A program made the translations under genes and the position numbers. 64,000 nucleotides of DNA from Henckelia pumila (lineage: Eukaryota; Streptophyta; Magnoliopsida; Lamiales; Gesneriaceae): contig NC_133123.1 in NCBI RefSeq assembly GCF_033568475.1, positions 132,838,930 to 132,902,929 on the forward strand, given 5' to 3'. Below are positions 48,033-60,477 of the stretch, piece by piece; the stretch's first letter is position 1, and every line of letters starts with the position of its first letter. The notes beneath the pieces were generated by a model that was not told the DNA's origin, did not search any database, and worked only from the letters and a program-made list of their open reading frames with translations.

Positions 48033-51000
48033 ATGGAGGGCCTGAAATTGGAGCAGAAACACGGAAAAGCGAGAGTGAGAGTTGGAAGGGTTTGGAAAGA
48101 AGCAGGCAGCGGAACCCACCATTTCGTCGAATGGAACGTCAGCATCAGTCTCCTCTCCGATTGCATCCCCGCGTATACTCGTGGAGACAACTCCGATATC
48201 GTCGCCACCGATACCATGAAAAACACCGTAATTCGATTCATCTGCTCGCTGTTTTTTTTTTTTTACGAATCAATTTTGTTTCTTGATGATCGGGTACTTT
48301 ATAGCGGGAAATTTCCTGGTTTTTGTATGAAAAATATGTTTTTGTGCGTGTGCTTTGGAGATCAGCCGAATCCCTATGCATTGTTCGCGAGAGTGGAGTT
48401 GTGGTATGATCTTAAAATAACTAGCAGAAAGAGATGGGAAGAAAAAGAGGCATTTTAAAGTCTTACATGTCTCCTGTCATTTGATGCGTTCCTTAAACTG
48501 ACTAGGACACTTACATTCGGTTGTATCACAGTATAGATTCAGTAGAAGAACATCTGTGATTCCTTTTGTAAATGCAACAGATTTTGATGTTTGTTTCAAC
48601 TTTTAAATTCATGTCTTGTTATTTCTTTGAGTCCTCTTCCAAGCTAACTTATTGCTAGTATGCTGTGTTTTCCTTGGCTTGTAAGACGTGGCTATGAATT
48701 CTTTTCTGATACTTTCATGTCCATCACAGGATGTTCAATAACTGTAGCTGCAGTGCCCTTACTGATTTCTTAATTATTTGCCTTTTGGACCGTGATGCAG
48801 TTATATGTGAAAGCTAAAGAATGCAACGAACAACTTTCTGTGGAGGACTTTGCCATTATACTTGGCAAGCACTTTACCTTCTTTTATCAGAAGGTAATTC
48901 TATTAAAAGTTGGTATTCCAGTGCACTTAATTGTTGCCCACATAGTTGGACAGTTCAGTAAAGAACCACAATGAAGGTGGCTGGAATTGCTTTTGACTGA
49001 AAACCTTGGTTTGGGGACGATTCACAGTTGTTAGTGCATGGATATGGAGATTTCAGCAAGATTTGAAGATGGCTTTGTAATTACATTAATCAAGTATTTC
49101 GCTAAAATGGTTGTTGGATTTCAAGTGAGTCAGTTTTGAAGGGATGGAAAAATTGTTGTATATAGGACTAACGAGTTGATAGACTAGTCGAAGGATTGAA
49201 TTCCAATCTTTCTATTCCCCACTTCTTTCTGTTTCCTTCTGCTTATAATTTTCACTCCTACTCATGATATATGAGCTAGCAAAGTATTGTTTACCATTTC
49301 TAAAAAATATAACACGACCACCCTACAGAAGCAATTTTGTTAAACAATATCCTACAGAAGCGAAAGAATGAAGTAAAATATGAAATGTATTGATTCACCT
49401 TCATTTTATTCTCTCGTCATTCTTCACGTGTAACTAACTCTTCTAGCCAACCAAATGGGTCATAACCTTTCTCCGATGTACTTTATTAATTGGAACCTTA
49501 AAATCCATCGGGCCTCCATTACTGGTAAGACCGTAACAGTCCTTTCGGATAAAAGTAATATGCTGCCAATGCTTTACTGCCATCGTATTTGGCTTGTTTC
49601 CTATGTTCGACTCTATAATGCAGCAGGGTACACCTAAAAAAATGCTATCAATTTCTTATTCTATCTCTTCGACCTTCGTGATATTGTTGACATCCTTAGA
49701 AGTGATTTTGTAATTCTACATGCCCAATGCTACAGATAGTATTGTGTTAAGTCAAGGTTTTCCATATTTACAATGACTGCTGCTGCATAGAAACAATATA
49801 TCTATCTGCTAGTGATCGGCATCATTCATGGGCTATGGGACAAAATATAGCTTCTGGCAGTACAGTATGATAATCGCTGGGTTTAATCTTGTAAATGTTG
49901 TAGGTCACTGCTGCAATAATCAAAATAGTTGAGAAGCCATGGGAGCGCATTTATGTGAATGGTCAACCTCATGAACACGGTAAGTTAATTCAGGGCACTA
50001 TTGGAATTGATGAATTTTGATTAATGAAGAAGACACAGATGAACAAGAATCATCTGCAGGCAATGCACCATGACTCAATGTTGCAATGACAAAGGTTGAA
50101 ACAGGCTCCTCGAAATCCTAAGCATTTACTGTTTAGACACCAAGGCTTGTTAGTAACTTTTTGAATGAAAAATTCTACTTCAAAATAAAGACACTTCTGT
50201 CAATGATTTAATGAAAAAATGTCGACTTCTTCCCATTTTTTGGCTATCGAGTGGGATGGGAATGTTTTATGGAGAGTGTATGCTGAAGGTGAGAGGATAT
50301 GGAGGAGATGGAAGAATTTCATTTAACGAGTGTCATTGATATCTCATCTCAAGGTTTTAAGCTCGGATCAGAGAAGCACACGACTGAAGTCGTGATAAAG
50401 AAATCTGGTGAGGTCCAGGTGATTTCTGGTATTGAAGGATTGGCCATACTGAAAACAACCAAAGTGAGTTATTGTAAATTTAAATATCTTTTAAATTTGT
50501 GCCTAATCTGCTCAGACCTTTTATTCTTTTACTTGAATAGCATCGTCTTTGTCGTTTGTCTTCTGAAGAACTTCAAGCAACCACTTCATTTTTTTCCTGC
50601 TAACCTTATCAGCCACATCAAGATCTTTTCCTCACATGTCATGAAAAAAGGTGTCAACATTAGTGATCATTTGTCACAAAAAGTGATCGACTGTAAACCT
50701 TGCGATTTCACCTGTAGTTGTAAATTTGGAGCTTGATTTTATAATTTTTATTTGACTGACTGACTTATTTGACTCTCACTCTAAATTTGACTGTTCGACA
50801 GTCAGGTTTTGAAGGATTCGTAAGAGACAAGTACACAATATTACCTGACACACGAGAGAGGATGTTGGCAACAGAGGTCACTGCTTCTTGGAGGTAATCA
50901 ACACAGTATACATTAATTACGAAATTTAGACCTGGAGTTGTAAGTCATATGTCAAGTTTTTTGTTTATGTGCACCCTCTGCCTTTTGTAAGTTGTAGGAT

Positions 51001-51610
51001 TCTATCATGTTTAACACAAGATTATTTCTTAATTCAGGTATCCTTTCAATGCTCTAGCAAGCATCCCTGCTAAAAAGTCTTACTTCACGGAGAGATATAT
51101 GGATGTAAAAACTGTGTTGGTGAACACGTTCTTTGGTCCTCCTAGGGAAGGAGTGTACAGTCCTTCTGTTCAGAGTACTCTCTATCATATGGCAAATGCA
51201 ATTCTTGTCAGGTCCTCTCTATCTCTTCCCTCTACACCCCACGCCCCGCCCATTTAGTTGAACCACAACATGTGCATGCATAAAAACATTGAATGTTTGA
51301 TAAATGTGTTTTTCAGGTTTCCTGATATATCATCAGTGCAGTTGAAAATGCCAAATATCCACTTTCTGCCTGTCAAATTATCTAGCAAAGATAACCCAGT
51401 TATCATTCAGGTAGAGTTTTCTTTTATTAGTAGCATAACAGAGAAATATCCATATTTTCAACACCTCGTTCATATCCAAACTTGGAGGAAAGAGCTGATG
51501 TTTCACAAATTCGGCGATTGTTACAGTTTGAAGACGATGTATATTTACCAACAGACGAACCCCATGGAACTATCGAAGCTAGTTTGAGCCGCATTTCGTC
51601 CAAGATGTGA
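48033..51610 (+). CDS. UOX: Urate oxidase (uricase), peroxisomal
   Basis: Eight exons: 48033-48227, 48801-48893, 49904-49979, 50354-50463, 50802-50893, 51038-51211, 51317-51410 and 51527-51610. All are in phase, giving 305 residues, close to the usual plant length of about 308. The enzyme oxidises urate to 5-hydroxyisourate with O2 in purine breakdown, ahead of allantoin synthesis. Family blocks seen: KHGKARVRVGRVWK, DNSDIVATDTMKNT (52-65, with the catalytic Thr59), GFKLGSEKHTTEVVIKKSG, SGIEGLAILKTT, LPDTRERMLATEVTASWRY, NTFFGPPREGVYSPSVQ, FPDISSVQLKMPN and LPTDEPHGTIEASL with the catalytic-type His291. It ends in SKM, a type-1 peroxisomal targeting tripeptide. The ATG at 48033 matches the family start. 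Nothing appears broken. Confidence 0.96.
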
Positions 51611-52594
51611 AATCTGCTACCCAAGTGTAGGTATATCCCCTGAAATAACCATTAAAAACGGTCTATTCAGCACTTCAATAAAGTGTTCCTGGTGCACTTT
51701 TTTTTTTCTTCTTCCACCCCCCTCCCTCTTTTGCATGTGCTTAATTTCCAATTATGTTAATTTAGACATGCTTCAGAATGTTTAAAACATTTGGGAGGGT
51801 AATAAAAATAGGTGATTTTTGTTAAAGAAAATTGCATGTTTTATATTCTAACCCCCAAAGTATCGTATTTTGTTATTTTTAAATTTCTTTCAGTAGCAAT
51901 CAATTTTTTATTTCGATTTTGGCATTCTCTAAATTTATTTTCATTGTCAATTTGACTGTGCATTAATCTCATTGCATTTTAATTCCGGCCAATATGGAAC
52001 TTTTTTATTTTGCGCAAAAGGCATACATGCACTACGACCTGCAAACTAAAAAATATGTCAAGAAAAACCCTGCAAAATAGATATCATGATAAGATCCATT
52101 TCACCATTTGTCTACTTTATTGCAAAGTTTTTGTTTCCTGTCGTTTTCATTCGGATCATTTGGTGCTACGAATAGATTTCTTTTCAAGTGAAATTTCAGT
52201 CATTGTGTTTTCTTGCAGTAATTCGTAATGTAAAAGCTTTAATAATTCATGAAAATCTAATTTCCAACTATGTAATGAATATTTTATAACTTGTGTAATA
52301 AAAAATCTATATATGTTGAACTTATTGCAAAAAGTAGTAAGATTAATTTGAATATTTAATCACTCGAACCCTTTTTTCTGAATACATTTATCTAAAATCT
52401 TAACAAAATTTTTTTATTAAAAAAAACTGAGAAGTGCTTCCTAGAAGCTTTACAAAACATTACCTACGTTCCCTCTTATTCAACATTGGCTACACTTGAC
52501 TGCATGCTCTTCTTATTCATATGCTAAGTACGTACGTAACTCATGATCATGCTCATATAATTACGAATCCATTCGCCTTCATTCGTTTTATGAT

Positions 52595-52793
52595 CAATGG
52601 CGGAGCCAGAAATCCTAAATTACCCGGGCTAAAATTTTAAACTCTAAAATTGTTTAAACTTTTGAATCGAACCACCCGGGTTACTATCAAATTAATCTAA
52701 AATTTTCCCAAAATCAATATATATAAAATTGTAAAAAATATTCGGGTCACCCGGGCCACAGCCCGGGTGCCGCTATATGTGGCTCCGCCACTG
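52595..52793. mobile_element. Short hAT MITE, CAGTGGCGGAGCCA type
   Basis: A 199-bp element. The left end is CAATGGCGGAGCCAGAAAT; the right end, reversed, is CAGTGGCGGAGCCACATAT; both arms then share CCCGGGCT. A perfect 8-bp target duplication TTTATGAT lies at 52587-52594 and 52794-52801. This terminus is widespread among plant hAT MITEs. Confidence 0.92.
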
Positions 52794-53279
52794 TTTATGA
52801 TCAGCAATTAATCTTGGGGAAACGTGATATCCAAGTTTCGATAATATGAAGTAGTCTTTAGAGATTAACATGGATCAAATTTTGAATTGATTTGGGGATC
52901 TCATAAGATCATACATCTTTCAAAAGTTATGCAAATATAATGAATTAATGTATACCAAAATGGCTTTGCAGCACTTTAAAGAAAACCCTGCAGATCACAA
53001 ATCTATCGCTCACAACACTAAGTTTGGAATTTATTCCAAAGGATGTGACTCGACAATGTAAAAATTTCATGGGGCCACGATTATTACATGTATTTGGTAT
53101 ATGTACGTATTTATACATATTTTTCTCGAGCTCGATAAAAATAAAATCGTTTTAGTCGATATGGTTATGTACGTCTTCATAAATTAATTCAGGTCGCAAA
53201 GGGGAACAAAACAACCTAATTACCGTCTGCTGCATTATTCGTTATCCGATATCACTCATTTTATTATAAGTATTCGTAC

Positions 53280-53861
53280 CAAGGTTCTAAAAAACGCAAA
53301 ACGCGGTAAAACGTCGAGATCAAGTTTCAAGTTTCACAAGTTTAAACGTGTTTAATATAAGTTTAAACATAAAAAAACGTTTCAAACTTTTATTAAAATT
53401 TTAATTATTTATTACCAATATATAGGCTAAATAACACACATATATAATAAATTTAATAGTAACACACAATTTCTCAAATTTTTAAAAACAAAAAAATATC
53501 AAAACTATAATTTTTAGCAATATCTATAGTTAGACCGCATCAAAAATTTTAAACATTACACATAAAACAAGAATTTTGAAGAAAAAGATTTTGAAAAATA
53601 TATGACCGGATTTATTTATTTGATTTTTAAGAAAATGGTTTTATTTTGAAATTTTTAAATTGATATAATTTATCTAAAAAAAATATTTTTTTTTTACAAA
53701 AATGACGTTTAATCTCGATTAAACACGTTTAATTACGTTTAATATGGTCAACTTACAGTTGACCGTTTTTTTTCTCGTTTTTACCTAAATCTTAGCGTTT
53801 TTATCATGTTTCACGTTTAATCACATTTAATCCCCGTTTAATCTCGTTTTTTAGAACACTG
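53280..53861. mobile_element. hAT MITE with TTCTAAAAAACG termini
   Basis: A 582-bp element. The left end is CAAGGTTCTAAAAAACG; the right end, reversed, is CAGTGTTCTAAAAAACG. A perfect 8-bp target duplication ATTCGTAC lies at 53272-53279 and 53862-53869. The interior repeats ACGTTTAAT words and holds no ORF. Confidence 0.92.
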
Positions 53862-54087
53862 ATTCGTACATGTATATATTTGTACATACGTATACGTATT
53901 TTAGATCGATCGTTGATTTTTAGAAATATTACGCATAAAATCTTGATTTTTTTTTAAAAAAATATATAAGCTATGATCGATCTACTAGTGTTTAATTTCA
54001 ATACTCAAGTGTCGTCATGGTTAAAGAGGATTTTGAAAACCTAAAGTGGCTCCAAATATTAAGCCTAATTTTTATTTTGTGGGTTTT

Positions 54088-54207
54088 AGTTATTAAAATA
54101 ATCGAAAACTAAAAGGTAATGTACGAAAATCAAACTTTAATAAGTTAATGGACCAAAACTAAAAATTGACAATTTAATGGACAAAAAATCCTATTTTTCC
54201 CTCAATA
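54088..54207. repeat. Solo arm related to the inverted-repeat element at 54308-54621
   Basis: Shares AAAATAATCGAAAACTAAAA, a GGACCAAAACTAAAAATTGA-like stretch and a TTTTTCCCT end with the right arm of the neighbouring element, but has no opposite arm here. Confidence 0.5.
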
Positions 54208-54307
54208 TTTATTTGAATTTATCATAAATTCAAAATAACTATTGTGAATAAATAAATGGTGGAAGCATACACGATCTTTATAGCAAAAGCAGCGTGAATA
54301 ATAATGA

Positions 54308-54621
54308 GGGAAAATGATTTTTTTGGTTAATTATTGTCCATTTTTTGGTTTTGGTCAATTAACTTATCAAAGTTTGGTTTTGGTACACCAACTTTTAATT
54401 TTCGGTTATTTTGGTTCAATCGCTGACGTAGTAGCTTGACATGCCAGCATTTTTCGGGTCATCATTTTTCGATGTCACGTCGACAATTTTGAATGTCACG
54501 TTAGCAGTTGGACCAAAATAATCGAAAACTAAAAATTAATCTATTAAAACCAAATTTTGAAAAGTTAATTGATCAAAATTAAAAAATGAATAAGTTAATT
54601 GAAAAAAAAAATTATTTTCCC
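54308..54621. mobile_element. Long inverted-repeat MITE
   Basis: Begins GGGAAAATGATTTTTTT and ends with the reverse of GGGAAAATAATTTTTTT. Arms of about 100 bp (including GTCAATTAACTT and its reverse) enclose a spacer of roughly 100 bp containing TGTCACGT words. Possibly Mutator-type; flanking 9-mers agree only partly, so the family is uncertain. Confidence 0.6.
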
Positions 54622-54858
54622 TAATATTAATGTAAGGAAAGTTGAGCCCACTATATCTCAAGCACTGAAAGTTCCTTTTTTTTTGTCCAAGTATTTTATT
54701 TCAAATTTTTGTAATATAATTCACGTTTTCTCGATTATAATTAATTTGAATAGAAAATATCGAATGCCTTATTTCTTGTCTGATACAGTATTTCCCATCG
54801 AAGCTCAATTCCGACAATTAGTTATTTTTGTTGAAAATATATTATATTATATTAGAAT

Positions 54859-55062
54859 TGTTGAAAATTGAGTTGTATTATTTTGAAAATGTGTGTGATG
54901 ATGTAGATGATGATGATTTAATTTTTGAACTAATCTCCCATTGAGGTCTATAAATAGGTCTCTCCATTTGTGTAAAAAAACACAATTTGAGAGAATAAAT
55001 TTAAAGTGTGGAGTTTGAGAATATTTTGAGTTTTTGAGTTTTATAAATTTTACTTTTCACAA
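54859..55062 (+). repeat. Left LTR of the 54.9 kb copia element
   Basis: Contains CTATAAATAGG (TATA box, near 54948) and ends just before a CACGTTATCAGCACG leader that is common in plant copia elements. The 3' boundary is uncertain by a few bases. Confidence 0.7.
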
Positions 55063-55343
55063 CACGTTATCAGCACGATCGCTCGAAGGTTCTCTATAAT
55101 TTTCGACACTTCAAAATACAAGAAGAAGTCAAAAATATTCAACAAGTAAGAATTTTTATTTTACTGTTTATATATTTTTATTGTGTATATATTAATATAT
55201 AATATCATGTTATGAATTTTTTTAAAAACTTGTTATAAATCCTGGGAGGATGTTAAGACGACATCTCACACTTCCGGTAAGGGATACGACAAGTATAAAA
55301 GCCTCTAAGGTTTTTAAACATTATAATCATATTTGTATAATGT

Positions 55344-55507
55344 CATGTTATTATATAAAAAGTTGTCTATGACACCGATCTTATAATAATGTGATATGAT
55401 ATACTATACCTGACTTTATACTAACTATATTGGTATAATTTCACAATATTATATAAAAGGCTGTCTACGACACCAATCTTATAATAATGTGATATGATAT
55501 ACATAAT
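55344..55507 (+). repeat. Tandem duplication in the copia leader
   Basis: A unit containing TTATATAAAA, then TTGTCTATGACACCGATCTT and ATAATGTGATATGATATAC occurs twice with a period of about 100 bp and few differences. Confidence 0.8.
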
Positions 55508-58500
55508 TATTTAATTATGATTATGATTATATGCATTGTATCATTATCACAAATTTTTATTCAACACATACTCGATTTTTCTTTACCCCCAACGGTCACA
55601 AACGGCTAGTTTTTGGCCTATAAATATTTTCACTCAAACTCATTTTCAATCACACCAAAATTCATTCTTCATCTCAAAACATTTTCTCCTCGGTTTTTTT
55701 CGAAAAAGAAGAAGATGGAGTTTTTGGCTTTTCTAAGGATATTTTTCATAACGATTATGATCATCATGCTCACGAGTTTTGTACTCACCAGCGATTTTCC
55801 ACCACATGCTTTTTCTCTATTTGTACACTTACTTGTACTCATCGTTTATCCATTATTTTGTATTGTCATATTAATGGAAATTAACTAATAAAATGCATTG
55901 TTATTTTTCTAGTACCACCATGTCAAACTTGGCAAAGCTTGAATTTGTTGCACTCGATATCACTGAAAAAAATTATATGCCATGGACTCTTGATGTTGAG
56001 ATGCATCTTGAGTCATTGGGTCTAAGTGAAAGCATTAAAGAAAATAATATATCAACCTCACAAGATAAAGCAAAAACTATGATTTTCTTGCGCCGACATC
56101 TTGATGAAGGGTTGAAATGTGAGTATCTCACCGAAAAAGACCCAATGACTTTATGAAAATGGCTGAAAGAAAGATTTGAGCATATAAGGGAAGTGATACT
56201 CCCGACCGCCCGTGATGAATGGAATACGTTGAGATTCCAAGACTTTAAAAAAGTCAGTGATTATAATTCTGCGATGTATCGAATAGTCTCGCAATTAAAA
56301 TTCTGTGGACTTGAAGTCACAGAGATGGAAATGCTTGAGAAAACATTTTTCACTTTTCACGCATCGAATATAACTCTACAACAACAGTATAGAGTGCGTG
56401 GATTTTCGAGATATTCCAAACTAATCGCATGTCTTCTTGTGGCGGAAAAGAACAACGAATTGTTAATAAGAAATCATCAATCCCGACCCACTGGATCAAC
56501 GGCATTTCCTGAAGCAAATGTCGTAATGAAAAATGAAAACCAAAATCAAAGGAATAGACTAGATTTTGGTCGTGGACGAGGTCGAGGACGTGGGCGTGGA
56601 CGTGGACGTGGACGTAGAAATGACCGTGGTCGTGGACGCGGTCGTGGATATGAAAATAATCGAGATAGTTATTTCAGTAACTCATCTCAAAAGAGCGTCA
56701 CGCACCACTCACTAAAAAGGCAGCATGAAAACATGAGTGAAAATGAAAATCACTCAAAAAGAACCGAGAGTGTTTGTTATAGATGTGGCACTCCGGGACA
56801 TTGGTCACGAACTTGTCGAGCCCCCGAGCACCTTTGTAATCTCTATAAAGAATCGATAAAGGGGAAAGGAAAAGAGACCAATTTTGTTGAAAATAGTGAC
56901 CATTTAATTGGTTCAACTAGTTTCAGTGCTGCAGATTTTTTGAATGATTTCAAAGACATTGATTAAAATATTGGTGGGACTAGATTGTAACAAATTTGTA
57001 TTTTTCATGCATTTTTGTATTATAAAGCATGTTATATTTTACATTTGTATTGTACTTAATTTTTCTTACATTTTTGTGAAGTTTGATATGGAAAATGCTA
57101 TGAGCAAACATGGAAATAATATCATGGAAATTTGCATACCGGATAGTGGTACAACGCACACTATTCTGCGAGATGAAAGATATTTCTTGGAACTAAAACC
57201 AACAAAAACAATGGTGAATACAATATCAGGTCCTGTAGACTTGATTGAAGGTTTTGGTAAAGCAAAATTTTTGTTACCTAATGGTACAAAATTTTTGATA
57301 AATGATGCTTTATATTCACCACGATCGAAAAGAAATTTGTTGAGTTTTAATGACATATATTCTCATGGGTATGATACTGAGACAATGACTGATGGAAATC
57401 AGAAATATATGTGTCTTACCACATATAAGTCAGGAAAGAAATTTGTAGTTGAGAAACTACCAATGCTCCATACTGGATTGCATTATACACATATAAGTCC
57501 AATTGAATCAAATATGGTGATGGATAATTCATCAATATTAACAAATTGGCATGATCGATTGGGACATCCTGGTTCAACAATGATGCGAAGAATTATTGAA
57601 AATACACATGGTCATCCACTGAAAGACCAGAAGATCTTTCAGAATAATAAGTTTCAATGTAAAGCATGTTCACTTGGAAAACTTATTATAAGACCATCAC
57701 CAGCTAAAATCCAAACTGAATCACCCATATTTCTTGAACGTATTCAGGGTGATATTTGTGGGCTAATTCATCCACCATGTGGACCATTTCGATACTTTAT
57801 GGTATTGATCGATGTCTCTAGCAGATGGTCACATGTATGCTTATTGTCAACTCGGAATGTGGCATTTGCAAGATTGATGGCTCAAATAATAAAATTGCGA
57901 AATCAATTTCCCGATTATACAATCAAGAAAATAAGACTTGATAATGCTGGAGAATTTACATCCCAGACTTTCAATGATTATTGTATGTCAATGGGAATCA
58001 CTGTTGAACATCCTGTAGCTCATGTTCATACGCAAAATGGATTAGCTGAATCATTGATTAAACGTCTACAACTGATTGCTAGACCAATGATTATGAAAAC
58101 AAAACTCCCTATTTCTATATGGGAACATGCAATTTTACATGCTGCGGCATTAATTCGCATCAGACCAAGTGCATATCATAAATTCTCCCCATTGCAACTT
58201 GCATTTGGTAAAGAACCAAATATATCTCATCTAAGAATTTTTGGATGTATGGTGTATGTGCCTATTGCACCACCTCAACGATCAAAAATGGGTCCTCAAA
58301 GAAAAATCGGTATTTATATCAGTTATGATAGTCCATCAATCATTCGATATCTTGAGCCTCAGACAGGCGATGTGTTTACAGCACGCTTTGCTGATTGTCA
58401 TTTTAATGAAGAAATATTCCCAGTGTTAGGGGGAGAAAAGAAACACATCGAAAAAGAAATCACATGGTATGTACCATCATTGTTACATTTGGATCCAAGG

Positions 58501-58651
58501 ACCAAACAATGTGAAAAAGATGTACAGCAAATTGTACATTTGCAAAGAATAGCAAATAAAATGCCAGATGCATTTGCAGACACAAAAGGGGTGACAAAAT
58601 CATATATACATGCTGTAAATGTTGGAAAACGGTGATCAGATCAATCAGAAT

Positions 58652-60477
58652 TGATACCCGGTGCAGCGGAAGTTTTAAAATTTTATATGGAACGATTCCA
58701 TATCATGGGTATCAAAACTTTACGATTAAATTGTGCGTGTAAAAATTAAATAACAATTAAATTAAATAACAATTAAATTTTTACCTTGAATCTCGAAACG
58801 AGATTATGGACACCAACAGATTACTCTGCTCTTTTTGTATATCCCAGGAACTGATGGACAAACAATTCTTCAATCAGGTCCACGAACAGAGGTTTAATCC
58901 CTCTGATAGATTGCACTAGAAAATCTATCAGAAGTTTCTACGAAGAGAATTATCGAAATTGATCCGTTAAACCAGACTGCAAATTCAAAATTCACAGGCT
59001 GGAATTTTTCGAGCAGAGAGAGAGGGGGCGGCGACCACTTTGATAAAAACAGCTAGGGTTTTCGAAAATTGTGACCTCTGTTATGTAATTTCTGTACTGC
59101 AATAACTTATTTATAATGTGGGCTGCTAACAGCTTAGGGCCCATTAGTCATAAGTTCAAGCCTGACAAGCAGAGCCCGCATGTTCAGAAATTAATATAAA
59201 ATTCATCGTGACTCAGATTGATAAACCAATTTTACCAATGTGCACAGAAACCATTTCTGCATCTTTTAAAGTCAAGATAAATTTTCTGAATCTGAATTCA
59301 GTGATTTCCAAAAATGCCCATCCCTATGTCATTTTAGGAAATCTTACTCTTCTACTCTGATATAAGAAGTCCTACTTCTTTGTTCATTAAATTTAACTCT
59401 TTAAATTTAACTATCTCAACGGGGATTAAAAATCCATTACTTGTGTGACCCTCAATGGTTCAGGGATACAGCTAGCCGTGGGTTCACAACTCCTTGTGAC
59501 TCGGAACAACAATTTCCGACTTGCCCATCGAATCATGGTAAGAGCGCCTAGCAACATCGCCCCATGATCTCCTAGGTATCACTGATAGTGCCTGCAAGAA
59601 CCAATAGATTTTGGTTAGCGTACAGTACGGTCCCTTCATCCATATATCCCGATCGAATCAACAACCATTGGTAAATCGAGAGTCGTTCGAAATTCGATAA
59701 CTATGCAATGCATCTTGAAGATCAAATAGTGACATCGCATGTGCTACTAAGAAACCATTTCTTAAAACACATCATGTACTCTGGCCAGAGATTCGTCACA
59801 CTAATATCTCCTCAGATTGCATAGGATATCCATACTAGCAAGTATGTGGTGAATCCTTGACAACAAAGCATCGACTCCTATATGTGTCGTAACTGTACCC
59901 AATCCCGACACCTGATGACCCCAATAGAGTCGGTAAACGAGTCAAAGTACAGTACTAGCATATAGAGTCTCAATGATGTTTCAAGTAGTAAGGACTAATG
60001 GTGTACAACCAAAACCGCGGACTTTATCCACTCGATAAGTGATAACCACTTGGAAAGTTCGGATAGGGTAGTTCGATCATTCATCGTATAAATATCCATT
60101 TGCATGCTTTGAACATCTCTATGTTCCATACCAATGAAACGTGGTACTCGGCATCGCAAATGCTAGTCTCAATCTCGAGCGATCCTTATCCCTATTAACG
60201 GATGACTCAATCGACTAGGAACTGTTTAGAATATACAGTGACTATAAGATGTGTTTCATGATAGTCATCCCCATGTGCCACCACATCTTACATACACTAT
60301 AGTATATTCAAGGTCTTCATCTAAACATCTTATAATATGTCACAACATAATAATATGATAAAAGATAAAGTAAACGCCATTATAAAAGTGTAAATTATAT
60401 TAAACAAAAGATTGTTTATACATAGAGTCATCAAAGCCCTTAGCCACAAGTTGGCTCACCGGGCACCCACTCTTTCA
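58652..60477 (-). repeat. 3' LTR of the right-edge copia element
   Basis: Read on the minus strand it starts TGAAAGAGTGGGTGCCC right after the polypurine tract and ends GGGTATCA. At 1826 bp it is long for copia. It holds the ordered GC-richer blocks typical of such long LTRs and no ORF. Confidence 0.85.

Larger units (their letters stand above)
51611..54858. other. Intergenic with several MITEs
   Basis: No gene was recognised. Two hAT MITEs with perfect duplications and a long inverted-repeat element are listed separately; remaining sequence is AT-rich and unremarkable. Confidence 0.5.
54859..58651 (+). mobile_element. Ty1/copia element with short LTR, interrupted by another copia element
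   Basis: The left LTR is about 204 bp (54859-55062, starts TGTTGAAAATTGAG, ends near TTTTCACA), followed by the primer-site-like ACACGTTATCAGCACG. A long leader (55.06-55.9 kb) precedes gag. Gag starts MSNLAKLEFVALDI, carries an Arg-Gly repeat tract near 56.57-56.65 kb and a zinc knuckle CYRCGTPGHWSRTC near 56.78 kb. A protease-like PDSGTTHTI (about 57.14 kb) and integrase (about 57.7-58.2 kb) follow. Reverse transcriptase, RNase H and the right LTR are not in the window, because the next element inserted at 58651/58652; the rest may lie beyond the right edge. It carries at least one break besides the insertion; age cannot be judged from one LTR. Confidence 0.85.

Noticed and set aside
49455-49637. 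60-codon plus-strand ORF in uricase intron 2
   Set aside because: Lies wholly within an intron whose splice phases close without it, and resembles no known domain.
11874-51610. A nucleotide-catabolism gene cluster (pyrimidine nucleotidase plus uricase)
   Set aside because: The two genes are 32 kb apart, on opposite strands, with unrelated genes between them; chance is the simpler explanation.
53280-53861. CRISPR-like or satellite array from repeated ACGTTTAAT words
   Set aside because: Spacing is irregular, and the terminal repeats with an 8-bp duplication identify a hAT MITE.
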